DNA of 64,000 nt from Symsagittifera roscoffensis. Lineage: Eukaryota; Xenacoelomorpha; Acoela; Convolutidae. Below the pieces are notes generated by a model, which had not been told where the DNA came from, searched no databases, and worked only from the letters and a program-made list of their open reading frames with translations. Positions 10,542 through 20,643 of this stretch are shown piece after piece. The stretch covers positions 13,489,599-13,553,598 of the forward strand of contig NC_087064.1 in the NCBI RefSeq assembly GCF_963678635.1. The letters run 5' to 3'. The translations under genes and the position numbers were made by a program. Position 1 is the stretch's first letter; each line of letters opens with the position of its first letter.

Positions 10542-11357
10542 TTACGCTTGTCCATCGTCTGTCTCTGACTTAAGTGACTTTACAAGAACTGATGAACATT
10601 TTATTTTCTTCCATCTTATCAAGATACAAATTTTATCCCTCTGATTCGGGCAATCAAGAGCTTCATTTTCGTTCACGTTTTCAGTCATTTCATATCTAGT
10701 TTTCACGGGCAGTGCGTAACCTAGCTTCCTCCCCCTATGGATTGTGATTGGTCTATGAAGAGTTTTCAACAAGACACTGATGTGGAGGCCATTCTCGGTT
10801 TTCGAGAAGGATCTTCCTAAAATAACACCACTTTGACTGTTTGGATTGGGTACTATACATACTTGTTTATTGTCGCTTAGTTCATTATAGTTTTTCATCC
10901 GTAAACTTACTATTGCCGCCTCATTTGCTTTCAGCCTTGCCCTCCTACTCAAGAAAACTGGAGCCTGATTTTCATTCGCCTCTATCAAATTTACCGGTTT
11001 AATTACGTACTCCCTTTCCGGGTTCCGAATCCTGAACATCGCATTCTTAAGATCAATTGTTACACCGAAATTGCTGATGAAATCTCTGCCTAAAATGAAT
11101 AGGTCAGACTCATCTAGATTCTGCACCACCAGAAAGATCATCCACAAATTGCGTTCCCCCAGGCTTAGAGCTTTTATTGGTGTCCTACCTATAACCCGAA
11201 ACGCCCCTTTGTTTGCTGGTGACAGCCGTATTCTTGAGTCAATCAGGTCATCTTTGTCGAATCCCTTTCTTCTCCAAGTCTCAATTGGTATTACACTCAA
11301 GACAGCTCCCGTGTCCAACAACACACGCAGTTGTGTCTTCTTTCCGCTTATGTCCAA
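10542..11357 (-). CDS. retroelement aspartic protease with C-terminal linker
   Basis: An open frame of 271 codons. Residues 10-25 read LRVLLDTGAVLSVIP, with the DTGA active-site loop of retropepsins; ILGRDFISNFGVTID at about residues 93-107 is the second conserved strand (hydrophobic-LG-D). Retropepsins work as dimers and cut Gag-Pol. The remaining 150 residues are a linker that would lead into RT. The frame overlaps the upstream frame (11,348-11,884) by ten bases. The downstream RT is deleted, so the enzyme has no Pol to process. Confidence 0.8.
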   Translation of the reverse strand: MDISGKKTQLRVLLDTGAVLSVIPIETWRRKGFDKDDLIDSRIRLSPANKGAFRVIGRTPIKALSLGERNLWMIFLVVQNLDESDLFILGRDFISNFGVTIDLKNAMFRIRNPEREYVIKPVNLIEANENQAPVFLSRRARLKANEAAIVSLRMKNYNELSDNKQVCIVPNPNSQSGVILGRSFSKTENGLHISVLLKTLHRPITIHRGRKLGYALPVKTRYEMTENVNENEALDCPNQRDKICILIRWKKIKCSSVLVKSLKSETDDGQA

Positions 11358-11884
11358 TACATGTGCAGATTCGTCTGCTTCCGTTCCCGATGCATGGAAT
11401 CCTCTTTCAGCATAGCACAGTGCCCAATGGTTCTCCCTTTTAGTTCTTCTCTGCCAACATAGATTTGCCCGGCTAGATCCTCATCACATGTTATCATCGT
11501 TTTTGTGTAGATGTTTATTCCATCTATATTCAGCATGACCTCATGTGGACCATAAACTTCCGTGTATCTGTTGTCTATGCAAACTGATTTACTACTACCT
11601 CTCGTGAGTAATGCCTTTAAAGCTCTAGAAGGAGTTTGCGGGCTTATTGCACTCAAGTAATCCGCGTACACATCTATGTGCATTTTTGTCTGATCACTCG
11701 GTTCACTCAAGTTTCTAGTTACTTCGTGGCCGCCCACTGTGATTGTTGACATGATTTGTGCCCGAATTTTCGTGATGCCAAATGGTTTTCCAGTAACCAT
11801 TTTCAAGGTGGTGCAGTTGCTCCTGCTCATTGAGTTCTCTCCGGTCTCTGGTTCTGATATCGTCATACAGAGTGTTTCATTCAA
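11348..11884 (-). pseudogene. Gag-Pol linker frame
   Basis: A frame of 178 codons between the zinc-knuckle and protease frames. It contains a strand-rich, protease-like or capsid-linked stretch (TVGGHEVTRNLSEPSDQT, ICIDNRYTEVYGP-type) but no clear active site. The reading direction and the overlap with the protease frame show that it is part of the same polyprotein. I cannot name its domain. Confidence 0.45.
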
Positions 11885-12450
11885 TCTATATTTTTCTGTT
11901 TCCTTATTCCCTGTTTCAGCCGTTGTTCGATTTCTTTGGTCGCCAAGTCTTGCTTCACTTCGTTGATCGCCTCTGCAGCTGCTCTCTCGTAGATTATCTC
12001 TGGAGAATTTCTCGTCTCGGCCCCCATGCCATCTTTGTTTTGTGTCACGGCCTTCATTGTCTTTGTTGATAATTCACCACCCGCTGCTTCTTCGTTTTCA
12101 GCTTGACTGTTCCTAGCATTTTGCACTGCAGCTAGTGCCAGTTTGTGTTTCAGGTGATTCTGATTCTTCACCGCATCCCAAAACAAAGGACAGTCCATCC
12201 TGAAATGGCCTTCTTGGTTACAGAAAAAATACCTCGCGCCTATCTTGATGATCAAGCCACTGTAAAACTCATGTTCCTCTGTTTGATTCATATCCTCCTC
12301 CTCTGGTGCGTATCCCAAGCTTTTCATGCCTTGCTTTTATGTCGTGCAACCCGCCACATGATGATCCGCTGATCTACAATTTGCGCATGACCTACGTTTG
12401 TCCATGTCGTCTCTAGGCTTGTACCATGACAACCTTTGTGGCTGGCTCCC
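11881..12450 (-). pseudogene. Gag zinc-knuckle region
   Basis: At 12,346-12,387 the sense strand encodes CANCRSADHHVAGC, an intact C-x2-C-x4-H-x4-C knuckle, followed by two Thr codons and a stop. After a short gap, frame 11,881-12,327 has a second, degenerate knuckle (FFCNQEGHFRMDC, first Cys lost), then LALAAVQ and a Glu/Lys-rich helix. Tandem knuckles bind genomic RNA in Gag. Frame breaks and the lost Cys show decay. Confidence 0.65.
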
Positions 12451-12689
12451 CCCTTGCATGTTTTGCTTTCTGAGAACGAGTACTTCTTTGGTTTCATCGG
12501 CATGTACTCACTTGACTTTTGTCTCATCTCTTCTGGGGTTGGTGCATTATCCTTTGATAATGTTTATTACGTTGCCAGCTTCGTTCTCAAGTCGTCACTT
12601 CTCACCCCATGAATAATTTTGAAGCGATGCTGAAGTTTCTTCTGTTCGTTGATTCTTCCGGGTCGCTTGTTTTTCTCAAGCTTTCAAGA

Positions 12690-14266
12690 TCATCCAGGAA
12701 CCGATCGATTGACTCGTCTTCCTGCCTTTGTCTTCTTTTTGTCAAATCGCATCATCGCTTGATGACCCTTCATTCCTGTTCCGAACCGATTCAATAGTAT
12801 CTCGAAGATTTTTTCCGCTGTATCACGCTCCTCCTCTTTCTTTGCTTCCACGCAATTTAGTGCGGTGCCTTCTTTATTGCTTAGTATTGCCATGCTGGCC
12901 TGCTTCTCGTCGTTCAAGTTATCTTGTTCTAGTTGTAGTCTCATTACCTCAACCCATGTATCAATGCAACCATCTGAATCGTCCTTGAATTCCTTAGGTT
13001 TTTGAAGATTTTCCGGGAATCGCCACTGCCTCTGTCACTTGAGTCTGTGTTCCTTGTTGCGAAGGCTTCAAGCGTCCTGTTCACCTTTTTCCCAGGTACT
13101 GGCCCACGTCATGGCATCCGGTTGTACAACTTTATGTGATCCTGAGTCCTCTGACGTCCTTGTTGAGTTTGAGGCTCCCACCTTCATAGCAGTCCTTTCC
13201 CTCCTGACGCCATGGTGCTATCAATCCGTGTTAACGGTGTAGATTCCCGTTTCTTTCGTTGTGGTTCCACGAAGTCGACTCTAGTTCCGGTTGGCTTTTC
13301 CACCACTAATTTATCTCGGGCTATTGAATTTCTCAAGATTGCATCCAGTTTGGACTGTATGGCACAAGAACTTTCAGCTTGATCCTTGCTCATTGTATCC
13401 ATTCTGGTCTCTAGATTCCACAACTTCTCATTCACGGTGTTATACCGTTTCTTCATTCCTTCTTGATATGTTTCTCTCGCGCTTTGTCGGTAGCCTCTAC
13501 CTTGTCCGACATTTGCTGTAGCTTCTCTTACGTCGCCCTTGCGAGGTCAAAGTAGTCGTTTAAGTTCTCATTCTTATTGTGTCGTACTTCCTTTTTTACC
13601 TCTTGGCGGTCTTCCTCGCTGTATTTTAGCTTCTTGTCGATTTGCTCCAACTTTGCCATCAAGTCGCCCAGCTCAAGTGAAATTGTTTTTGATTCCATGG
13701 TTTGTTTGTTTTGGTTGGCCGTTGCTCCTTGTGTGACCTGCTCTTCGTCTTGTTTGGCTTCTGTTGTAATTGCGGAAATTGTTCCAAACGTTTTGCCTTT
13801 CTCGGTCGTTGGTATTACCTCCTCTTTCTCTTTTAGTTTCATTCCTACCATCGCTCTAATCTTCTCTGTGAACGAGGTTCTTTTTGTTTGAGAATCGTCT
13901 TTTATCGTTTCCGGCGTGTTGTTTGTTGTTTCGTCTACATTGCCTATTGGTGAGAACTCTATTGTTTTCTTCTACTGTTCTTCTGCATTTGGCATTGGTG
14001 TTGATTCCATCGTTTTTCTTTCCACCCCGTCAATACTCTGATCTGGTGTCTCAAGATCGGTTTCTCTAGCCGGTACAGTGGGTCCTTCCATTGCTTTCTC
14101 ATTGGCCTTGTGTTCTTTTATGCTTCTTGTTTTATCATATTCACTGGAATATTCTTTCTCATTACTTTCGGATTTGATGGTGTTAGTTTCCGTTGCGACG
14201 ACGTTTGATTTTGCTTTAGTCCTATTCCCCTTCTTTCAGTTATCGATACCAGATTTCGCTTCATGA
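12690..14266 (-). pseudogene. decayed Gag, N-terminal and capsid part
   Basis: Sense-strand fragments at 13,884-14,266, 13,528-13,851, 13,184-13,456 and 12,690-12,944 read in the same direction with stops or shifts between them. They are Lys/Glu/Gln-rich and helical (LMAKLEQIDKKLKYSEEDR, VNEKLWNLETRMDTMSKD); the last part (TAEKIFEILLNRFGTGMKG) resembles a Gag helix before the zinc knuckle. A first ATG can be placed at 14,263. I treat it as one broken gag gene. A capsid fold is inferred from position. Confidence 0.5.
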
Positions 14267-14583
14267 TTTTTTTATACAATTTCCTTTATCTACAAATTTA
14301 ATATTTACAAGTCCTTATTGTAAAATCCGATTGAAATTTTAAGAATATTCCCTGATGTATTAAAAACTAAAACCAGTCTACTTAGTCTAAACCAATTTTG
14401 AATCCAAATTCAATTTCACGCCTTAGGACCCTTCATTCTAGTTTTGGAATGCTTTAATACTATCCCAGGACTTCTTGGTATTCTCCTAGGACCCTTCGCT
14501 CAAGTGTTGGGATACTTCGATGGGATCTTGGTACACTTTGGTACGTTCCTAAAACTTTTAAATACCCTCCTATGTTAAATTAA

Positions 14584-15094
14584 CTTCCCTGTTTCAATCC
14601 GATGAAAGTCGAAATACGACTTGTTTATTAGTTTGTAACTTTAGTCGATTCGTTAAAATTCTCTAAAATCTGGTCCAAAAACATAAAAACTTTGAAAATT
14701 CCAAAAAAAAAAAGTTAAAAAAACCAGAAAGGTAAGTATACAAAAAACTCATAGACAACCTATGCCGTCTTTCGTAAAAAGTGTCTGGTACCTGACTCTC
14801 ACGCGTTTTTCTTCCACCTTACTAGCGGTCTTACGGGGTATTCTCCTCTTGGGTTCCAAAAACTGTCTATGTCCGATCTCCCCACCCAATCTGACCAGGT
14901 TAACTACCTTAATTTGATCTGAATTTTGGATTTCCTCGCGTTGCAACTCTTGTTCTGAGTCTATAGATGGATCGTGCCTCCCCCCTATCTAGCTCCCACT
15001 TAAGCCGAAATTAATACTCCTAAGCGGAATGGGTGCTAAACCTCTCGAGAGAAAGTCCGTAGAAGCTGTTTCCAAGCTCTGCTCAAGTAAAAAC
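14584..15094 (-). repeat. LTR-like block, right copy (upstream of gag)
   Basis: This block lies upstream of the Gag frames in the sense direction and matches the two left copies from TTCCCTGTTTCAATCC to GCTCAAGTAAAAAC. Substitutions and an internal deletion show it is old. No clear TGG-type primer-binding site follows it. The stretch 14,267-14,583 between it and Gag holds only two imperfect copies of an AGGACCCTTC motif. Confidence 0.5.
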
Positions 15095-15871
15095 GTTTCC
15101 TCAAAACAGTGGGTTTCCGCTTATCCAATTTTACACTTATTTCCTATAATGTAACGTGGAATTTAACGATACCCGGTTGACCTAAGAGAACACCTCTGAG
15201 TACCTTCCTCCGTTTGCTCTGGTCTGTTTTGATCACGCTTGTGGCTGGTCACCTGCCGGTTGGTCGCACTTTCCCCCTGGACTGGTCACCTGTTCCAGTC
15301 AAGTCTCTCAGTGTTCAAATCTCCCAGTTGTCCACTTTCCCACTTCGCTGGTCACTTCTTCCAGTCAAGTCTCCCAGTGGTCCGCTGATGTCACAAGCTA
15401 TCTGAAAACCTTACAACGCCCCACACTTGGGCACCTATACAACGTTGCTGATTTGATTGAGACGATCAATCGTATTGGAAAACAGTATGGGTATACTATT
15501 TTAATTAATATAAAGGTTTGAGCCACCTAATCTGGAAGTCAAAGTCATTGTTTTATCGTTTTTGTTCCTGTTTTTTATTTTTTTTTTGGTTTTTTGTTTC
15601 GCTTCACGTCTTTTACTCGTTTTTTGTCCCCCTAGTGACCCCCCTTACTCGGTTAGCTAGGCCTTGTTTCGGAAAGCGCACCGGGAAAATTCTCAAGTTT
15701 TCATAAAAAGCTAACGCGGTACAACCAGAAGGCGAATACGTTCCCGTTGAACCGCACCACCGGTACTCTAGAATTGCCATGTAGCCCGGAGCTGTGTCAA
15801 TCCGCGTTACAGCATAAAGGCCACATCCAAAATTACCCCGCACACTCTAGAAAATAAGAACGCCCCCATAC
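15095..15871. other. non-coding gap with a short internal repeat
   Basis: Between 15,235 and 15,390 a segment of about 60 bp containing CTGGTCAC and TTCCAGTCAAGTCTC occurs twice in imperfect form. The rest is AT-rich with a long T run (about 15,560-15,600). I find no gene here. Confidence 0.4.
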
Positions 15872-16560
15872 TCAGGTCGGTAGAGAGGAAAGGACTGTGC
15901 ATAAATTCTTCAACTCGGGATGTTTCTGTGCCAAAACTTTTTCAACGGCTCTACTGCCAGAGGGAGCACCAAGCAGTGTAGCATCTCCAGAGTCAACAAT
16001 CACATTGGTAGGAAAATGCCGTTTAAACTCTCGTGCAATTGCAGCAGTGTTGGAACCAAAGATTATCAGTTCGTTTTTGGACGGGTTTAGGACCAAACCT
16101 ATTTTAGCCGCTTCTTCTCTAATCAGCAGAAGGTCAGCCAAGATAACAGACCAAAGATCACGAGCCGATACATCGTCAAGATAATCTGTGCGGAAGTGCG
16201 AGCAAAGCATGAGTAGGATGTGATGAAGAGCTAGGAAAAAACCAAGTGTTGCAATCGGGTCACATTGCTGAAAGCCTTCTTCTCAGTTCAAACCAAAGCA
16301 ACCGTTTACCAAATAACTTTTATCTTTGTAGCACAACAAAAAAATGCGAAAGATTAGGAACACGCTCTTTGAGCACACTAGCAACAAAATCTCGTCTAAC
16401 CGTGTTAAATGGGTCCTTGAACTCAATTTTCAAAAAGCATCATCCTGACGAGCAAACGCTCTTCCTCTTCTCATACTGCTTTGTCAGACAAAGGATCAGT
16501 CTACAAGTCCAGCGAGGAAAGGCTGCATGTCTGACAGAAGCTACAGTTCAGACTTAACAA
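15872..16560 (-). pseudogene. LINE (non-LTR) reverse transcriptase fragment
   Basis: The sense strand reads KIEFKDPFNTVRRDFVASVL (RT motif with the first Asp), then after a stop GFQQCDPIATLGFFLALHH (the GxQQGDP motif with one Gly changed to Cys), then DYLDDVSARDLWSVILADL (catalytic LDD) and GLVLNPSKNELIIFG. This order is typical of LINE-type RT. At least two stops or shifts interrupt it and both ends are missing. The last uninterrupted frame is 15,872-16,210 (112 codons). Confidence 0.85.
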
Positions 16561-18012
16561 TGAATTTTTCTGTAAACCTAATTGTCTGACAGTTTTTTAA
16601 AATTATTTGTATTTCAAATAAACATCTTTTGCTGCTTGTGATATATTAGTTTTATGAATAAAGTGTTTGACATTTTTATGATTTTTGATCATTCTGTACT
16701 CGAATTAATTAGATTTTTAAACCTGAAGATGCACTAAAATAGTGCGAAAACGTTTGTTCACTTTACAATTTTAACGTATTCGAACTCTAGGTGAAAACAT
16801 CAAAAGAGAGTAGACAGGTTTCATAGAAGTATTAATTGAAGAATTGAACTGCTAAACAATTTCGAAAAAAGAAAATATGAGACGTGGGGGAAGGGGTCAA
16901 AAACAACAGAGCGAGTGTTCATTTTTTTCGCATTTGAAAACGAAGGATCCAGAGAACTTTTAAGTAACAGCGTAATTTTTTATCAAAGACCTAAAAAACT
17001 CAAAATCTCGATACAATAAAGAAGGTTAGATGTATCCTTGTAACCGATGTTACAGTTAGGAGTCCTGTCATCACATATTACGGTCAAAACCAGTGGAGTT
17101 TTCTAGACATGGAAGTGATAAAGATAAGAAGGAGAAGATTAGTATTGATGCTTTGAAACAACTCGTCGAAACTTTTTTTTGTCAATTATAGCACCACGGA
17201 GATTCTCTGTTATTAAAAGCCGCCTGCCCTGGGTTTAACAGTACTTATGCCTTGGTTCTTATAAGGTTTACTCAAAAAAATTTTCGTGCCGTGCCACCCG
17301 CGCCCTGACTCTCAAAAAGAGCAGTTGAAAAAGACGTCCATCATCTATAAAGTCTTCATGCATATCATGTTTTTGCTCTTCCTCTTCAGCGGCAGACGTA
17401 CCATGGTTAGATACCGACCACACACAAATCCTACTGGGGACTACGGAGTCTCTTTCTGTTGCATCCCATAAGAGCTGCTTAACAACAGCCCAAAGAAAGA
17501 GCGTCAATTTGTCTGGTCGCTTCTCTGATCGGCCCTGTAGATGTGCCGTAGCTCTAAAAGAGAAGGAGTGTGAATCGATATTAAACTTGCTTTATAGCGG
17601 GATTCAGGTTTGAATGCCTAGAGAGTCTATCTGCCTTTTTGAGTCAATAAAGGCCATGCCAATCATCTTCGTTCAAGCGCAGGTTCCATTTACATGCTCC
17701 AAACAAAAGTTGTTGCTTAAGGCATGTTTTGCTTCTACTGCTGAGGCTAATAAAGCGGGTAAAGCTGGTGTTCAACCGGAAGAAACACTCTAGCTACCTT
17801 TGGCTGCGGGGAAACTGCTTGTAAAAACTGGTTATCATCCATTTTCACATTATTTATACTGCAGAACGAGTTTCTTACTATATTGTTAAAGTGTTCCGAA
17901 AAAAGAGGTTACAAAAAAAGACGGGCTCATTCAAAAAAATACAGAAATACTTTGGGACAAATAGCTTGCCTTTGTATAGTATATTTTGAAGTTCATGAAA
18001 CGACGATTTCAG
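16561..18012. other. gap with no confident gene
   Basis: AT-rich. Near 16,720-16,760 the text CCTGAAGATGCACTAAAAT followed by GTGCGAAAACG resembles 3' tails of LINE or Penelope-like elements, but this was not confirmed. No exon in this stretch has both a good open frame and convincing splice sites. Confidence 0.3.
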
Positions 18013-18129
18013 ATTTCCAGATATCTCTGACTGAGATGAACAGCATAGACGGGGCCAAAGAGAGTTTGATGGTCAGACGGAGTCAGTTGAAGCACAGCAG
18101 GACCAACGAATCAATCATTTATCATGCCG
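18013..18129 (+). CDS. host gene exon (a)
   Basis: Follows an acceptor (ACGATTTCAG) and ends before GTTAGA. It is open in one frame as two bases, 38 codons and one base (FQISLTEMNSIDGAKESLM, later SQLKHSRTNESIIYHA). The trailing G plus the CC that opens the next exon make an Ala codon, so the phases agree. The gene is not recognised. Gene-like codon use and matching phases distinguish it from the retroelements around it. Confidence 0.6.
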
Positions 18130-18482
18130 GTTAGACATCTCTTGAGCGAAGTATTGAGCGATGCAAATTTGGTAGTTTATTAAAGAGTTAATATCAAAAA
18201 ATATATATATTTTTTGCGAAATCTCAAACATTTTGTTTGAAATACTTAAAAAGAACTATCCACAACGAAATGGACCAATGTGTCAGCTGCTCAGCTCTTT
18301 ATGCAGTTGCTTCTATGTCCCTGCTTAAGAACTACATGCATTTTTTTGGTTATTTATATGTGCTGGGCAATATGGCCTGAACCTCAAGCAGCCTCAATAC
18401 TTTTTGTTGGCCAACTTCACCGCCGCTTAGTCACCTATCCAGAGTAAGAAAAACTGTTTGTTTTTACGTTCATGTGCTTCAG

Positions 18483-18513
18483 CCAAACTGTCTTCCTCCA
18501 AGTTCTACTCTAG
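18483..18513 (+). CDS. host gene exon (b), 5' part, interrupted by the giant element
   Basis: Follows the acceptor CATGTGCTTCAG and reads KLSSSKFYS up to CTAG, where the 22.5-kb element starts. The 3' part of the exon resumes at 41,067. Joining the two parts over a single CTAG gives one open frame (FYSSLKTTGGNSDFDE). Confidence 0.65.
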
Positions 18514-18921
18514 TGGAACCTGATCTAATATACGTTTTATTATATATAATTTAGATATCTTACCACTGTAAAGTATTTAATAGTAACCAATCTCAATCCA
18601 TCTAACTAACAACCCACTTATTTGTAAGTGCTGAAATTACTTGTAATTTCAGCACCAGAGAGATTTGAATTTAACTTAGAAAATAGTTGCCTCTCCCGAG
18701 TACTTCAGCAGCCGCAATAATACCAGTATACTCTAGAACTATTGAGCCTAGCAGAGACTAGTTAAACACCCTGAGACTGGTAGCTATAAGAGTAAGATTA
18801 GGATCGGTATTAGACTAAGAAGTTGCACGAATCTATCCGGCCGAAAATAAGATAGCGTGACGAGCAGACGGTGTACCCTATCCAAAATTACTCTATGAGA
18901 TAAGCCTACATACTTAACTCA
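18514..18921 (+). repeat. 5' LTR of copy A
   Basis: 408 bp from TGGAACCTGATC to CTTAACTCA (TG...CA ends), matched by the 3' LTR at 40,676-41,062 and by the 408-bp LTR of copy B at 54,689. It contains a 13-bp perfect inverted repeat at 18,628-18,655. Confidence 0.9.
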
Positions 18922-18923
18922 TC

Positions 18924-18942
18924 TGGTGCGACCATAAGTCTC
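18924..18942 (+). promoter_or_regulatory. primer-binding site of copy A
   Basis: TGGTGCGACCATAAGTC begins two bases after the 5' LTR and is kept in copy B at 55,099. The TGG start fits the CCA end of a tRNA primer. I could not assign the tRNA. Confidence 0.6.
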
Positions 18943-19017
18943 GAACAAAACCTTCAAAAAGAAATTAGCTTAGAACTAACAAAAAATAGATTAGAAATAG
19001 ACAAAAACATTTTCAAA

Positions 19018-19251
19018 ATGTTATACCACAATAATTTAATTGAATGGTCTCTACGACTCAGTAGATCGAAGCCACTATTCCGTACAATACGAGAACAACC
19101 ACGTATTGGATATTGACCTCGGACAAGAGACGACATACGACTACGGAGAAACTTACCAAATAGTTTCATGGTTGTACGGCAAAAGCCTACACAAACTTTT
19201 AAATTTAGAATTTTAATGGCAATGAATTTAGATTTTCTTTCGCAAACATAA
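19018..19251 (+). pseudogene. conserved 77-codon leader ORF, copy A (one stop)
   Basis: Same length (234 bases with stop) and same frame as the intact ORF of copy B at 55,185, without any indel. One TGA interrupts codon 34, where B has AGA. Start MLYHNNLIEWSLRL. No family recognised. Confidence 0.55.
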
Positions 19252-19584
19252 AATATTTGAAGTAAAATCTTCAATGCATTTACCAGGCGCTAAATAAATT
19301 ACTATTGTTCAATAACGATTGATAAAAACATCTCTAATCGTTTCTTCCTCTGCAGTATTATATAAAAGATATTTGAAAAAAAGTTTATTCAAAAATAAAA
19401 ATGAAAATTAGTAGCATGACAATAATTGTTAGTAGATATAAATCATCTTGTTGTTCCAGCTTCATCACCTAAACATAACAGCAATCATAAATCAACTAAC
19501 TTCATCAAAACTAAAATTCACAAATTGTTCTTTTAAATCTTAAACTTTATATTCTCTAAACCTAAATTTTCTAAATTTAAACCA

Positions 19585-19666
19585 GATCATCAAGGCTTAT
19601 CCTTGGATCTAATTTAATTTTCTATTCTTAATTTTAATTCTAATCATCAAGGCTTATCCTTGGATC
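19585..19666 (+). repeat. duplicated leader hairpin of copy A
   Basis: Two 25-base copies (19,585-19,609 and 19,642-19,666) that can fold as CAAGG/CCTTG closed by loop CTTAT, with GATC pairing to GATC outside and a two-base bulge. The second copy has AATC instead of the first GATC. Both are kept in copy B. Confidence 0.6.
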
Positions 19667-20182
19667 AAACAGAACAATTTTTTTCTTCTCCCCCACCCAC
19701 TTATTAAGTGTCTAACGACCTCAAACGTCGATTCACTTCCCAACCTTTTCAAAAGACCCAGGACTAATAGAAATTTTCCAAATACTAACCATTTAAATTA
19801 GGCTAAACAGTGAAGAATTTTGGTTATTCATCCTTCACTTGACCCCTTCTCTTATACGACCCAGGCTAATCTTAGACTTAGTAAGTTTAAAATAGTACCT
19901 AACGAACTACTTGCGTTCTAATTATATCTGAACCTTGTGGATCGATTTACTATTCTCCAACCCTTGAACACAATCACTACCCCTAAGTAAGATTATGTAA
20001 GTTAACACCTTAGCTTATATTAGCCACGAGAAAGTAAAAATCATTCTTCGGAATCGATATATCTTTCTCTCCAACCCTGAATAAAAAGACCCAGGCTAAG
20101 CTAACCAAAAAATCGTAAGGACTAACGTTTTAGGAACTTAAAATCACTTACAAACAACTTTGCATCCGTCATCCTAAACCTT

Positions 20183-20643
20183 ATGTCATTAAAGAACCTA
20201 GGAAATAAACAAACAATCGTCATACACAATTGTGAAATCGAAAATCAAAAATACGATCTTGTTACATTCCCGCATACACAAACTGTTTAATACATTCACA
20301 CAAAACGGCAAACACTAAAAAGAACAATCCTAAGAAAGCAAAGACAAACAACACGAAAAAGATTTTCAAAATACAGAAATGCATTCTCCGAATCAGAAGT
20401 TAGTAGTCTCGATGCACTATACAAAGTAGAAGACTCAATAAATCAAACTTATTTAATCCAGGACCCAGTATATTTTTCCGATTCAGAAACAAATACAATT
20501 TCATCGAAAAAAGGAAAAACAGGATAAAAAAGAAGCACAAATACAAACCAGTACATCTATACAATTGAAGTCAACCAATTAGACTCATTAATAATTATAT
20601 AATAACAGTCATCAAACGGAAACATGAGCAACACTCAAAGTGA
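20183..20643 (+). pseudogene. ORF1 of copy A (basic protein), decayed
   Basis: Begins ATGTCATTAAAG and follows the copy B ORF1 (56,349) closely at DNA level, but a stop appears after about 30 codons (GTTTAATAC) and further breaks follow. Its last codons overlap the gag start at 20,624, as in copy B. Confidence 0.6.

Larger units (their letters stand above)
6930..10801. repeat. 3,872-bp tandem duplication, unit 2
   Basis: Second unit of the tandem duplication. On its right it runs without a break into the complete protease frame (10,542-11,357), so this side carries the original right-hand context, while unit 1 carries the original left-hand context. Confidence 0.9.

Noticed and set aside
17268-17507. 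Minus-strand 79-codon frame in the gap before the host exons.
   Set aside because: No recognisable motif and no supporting splice sites.
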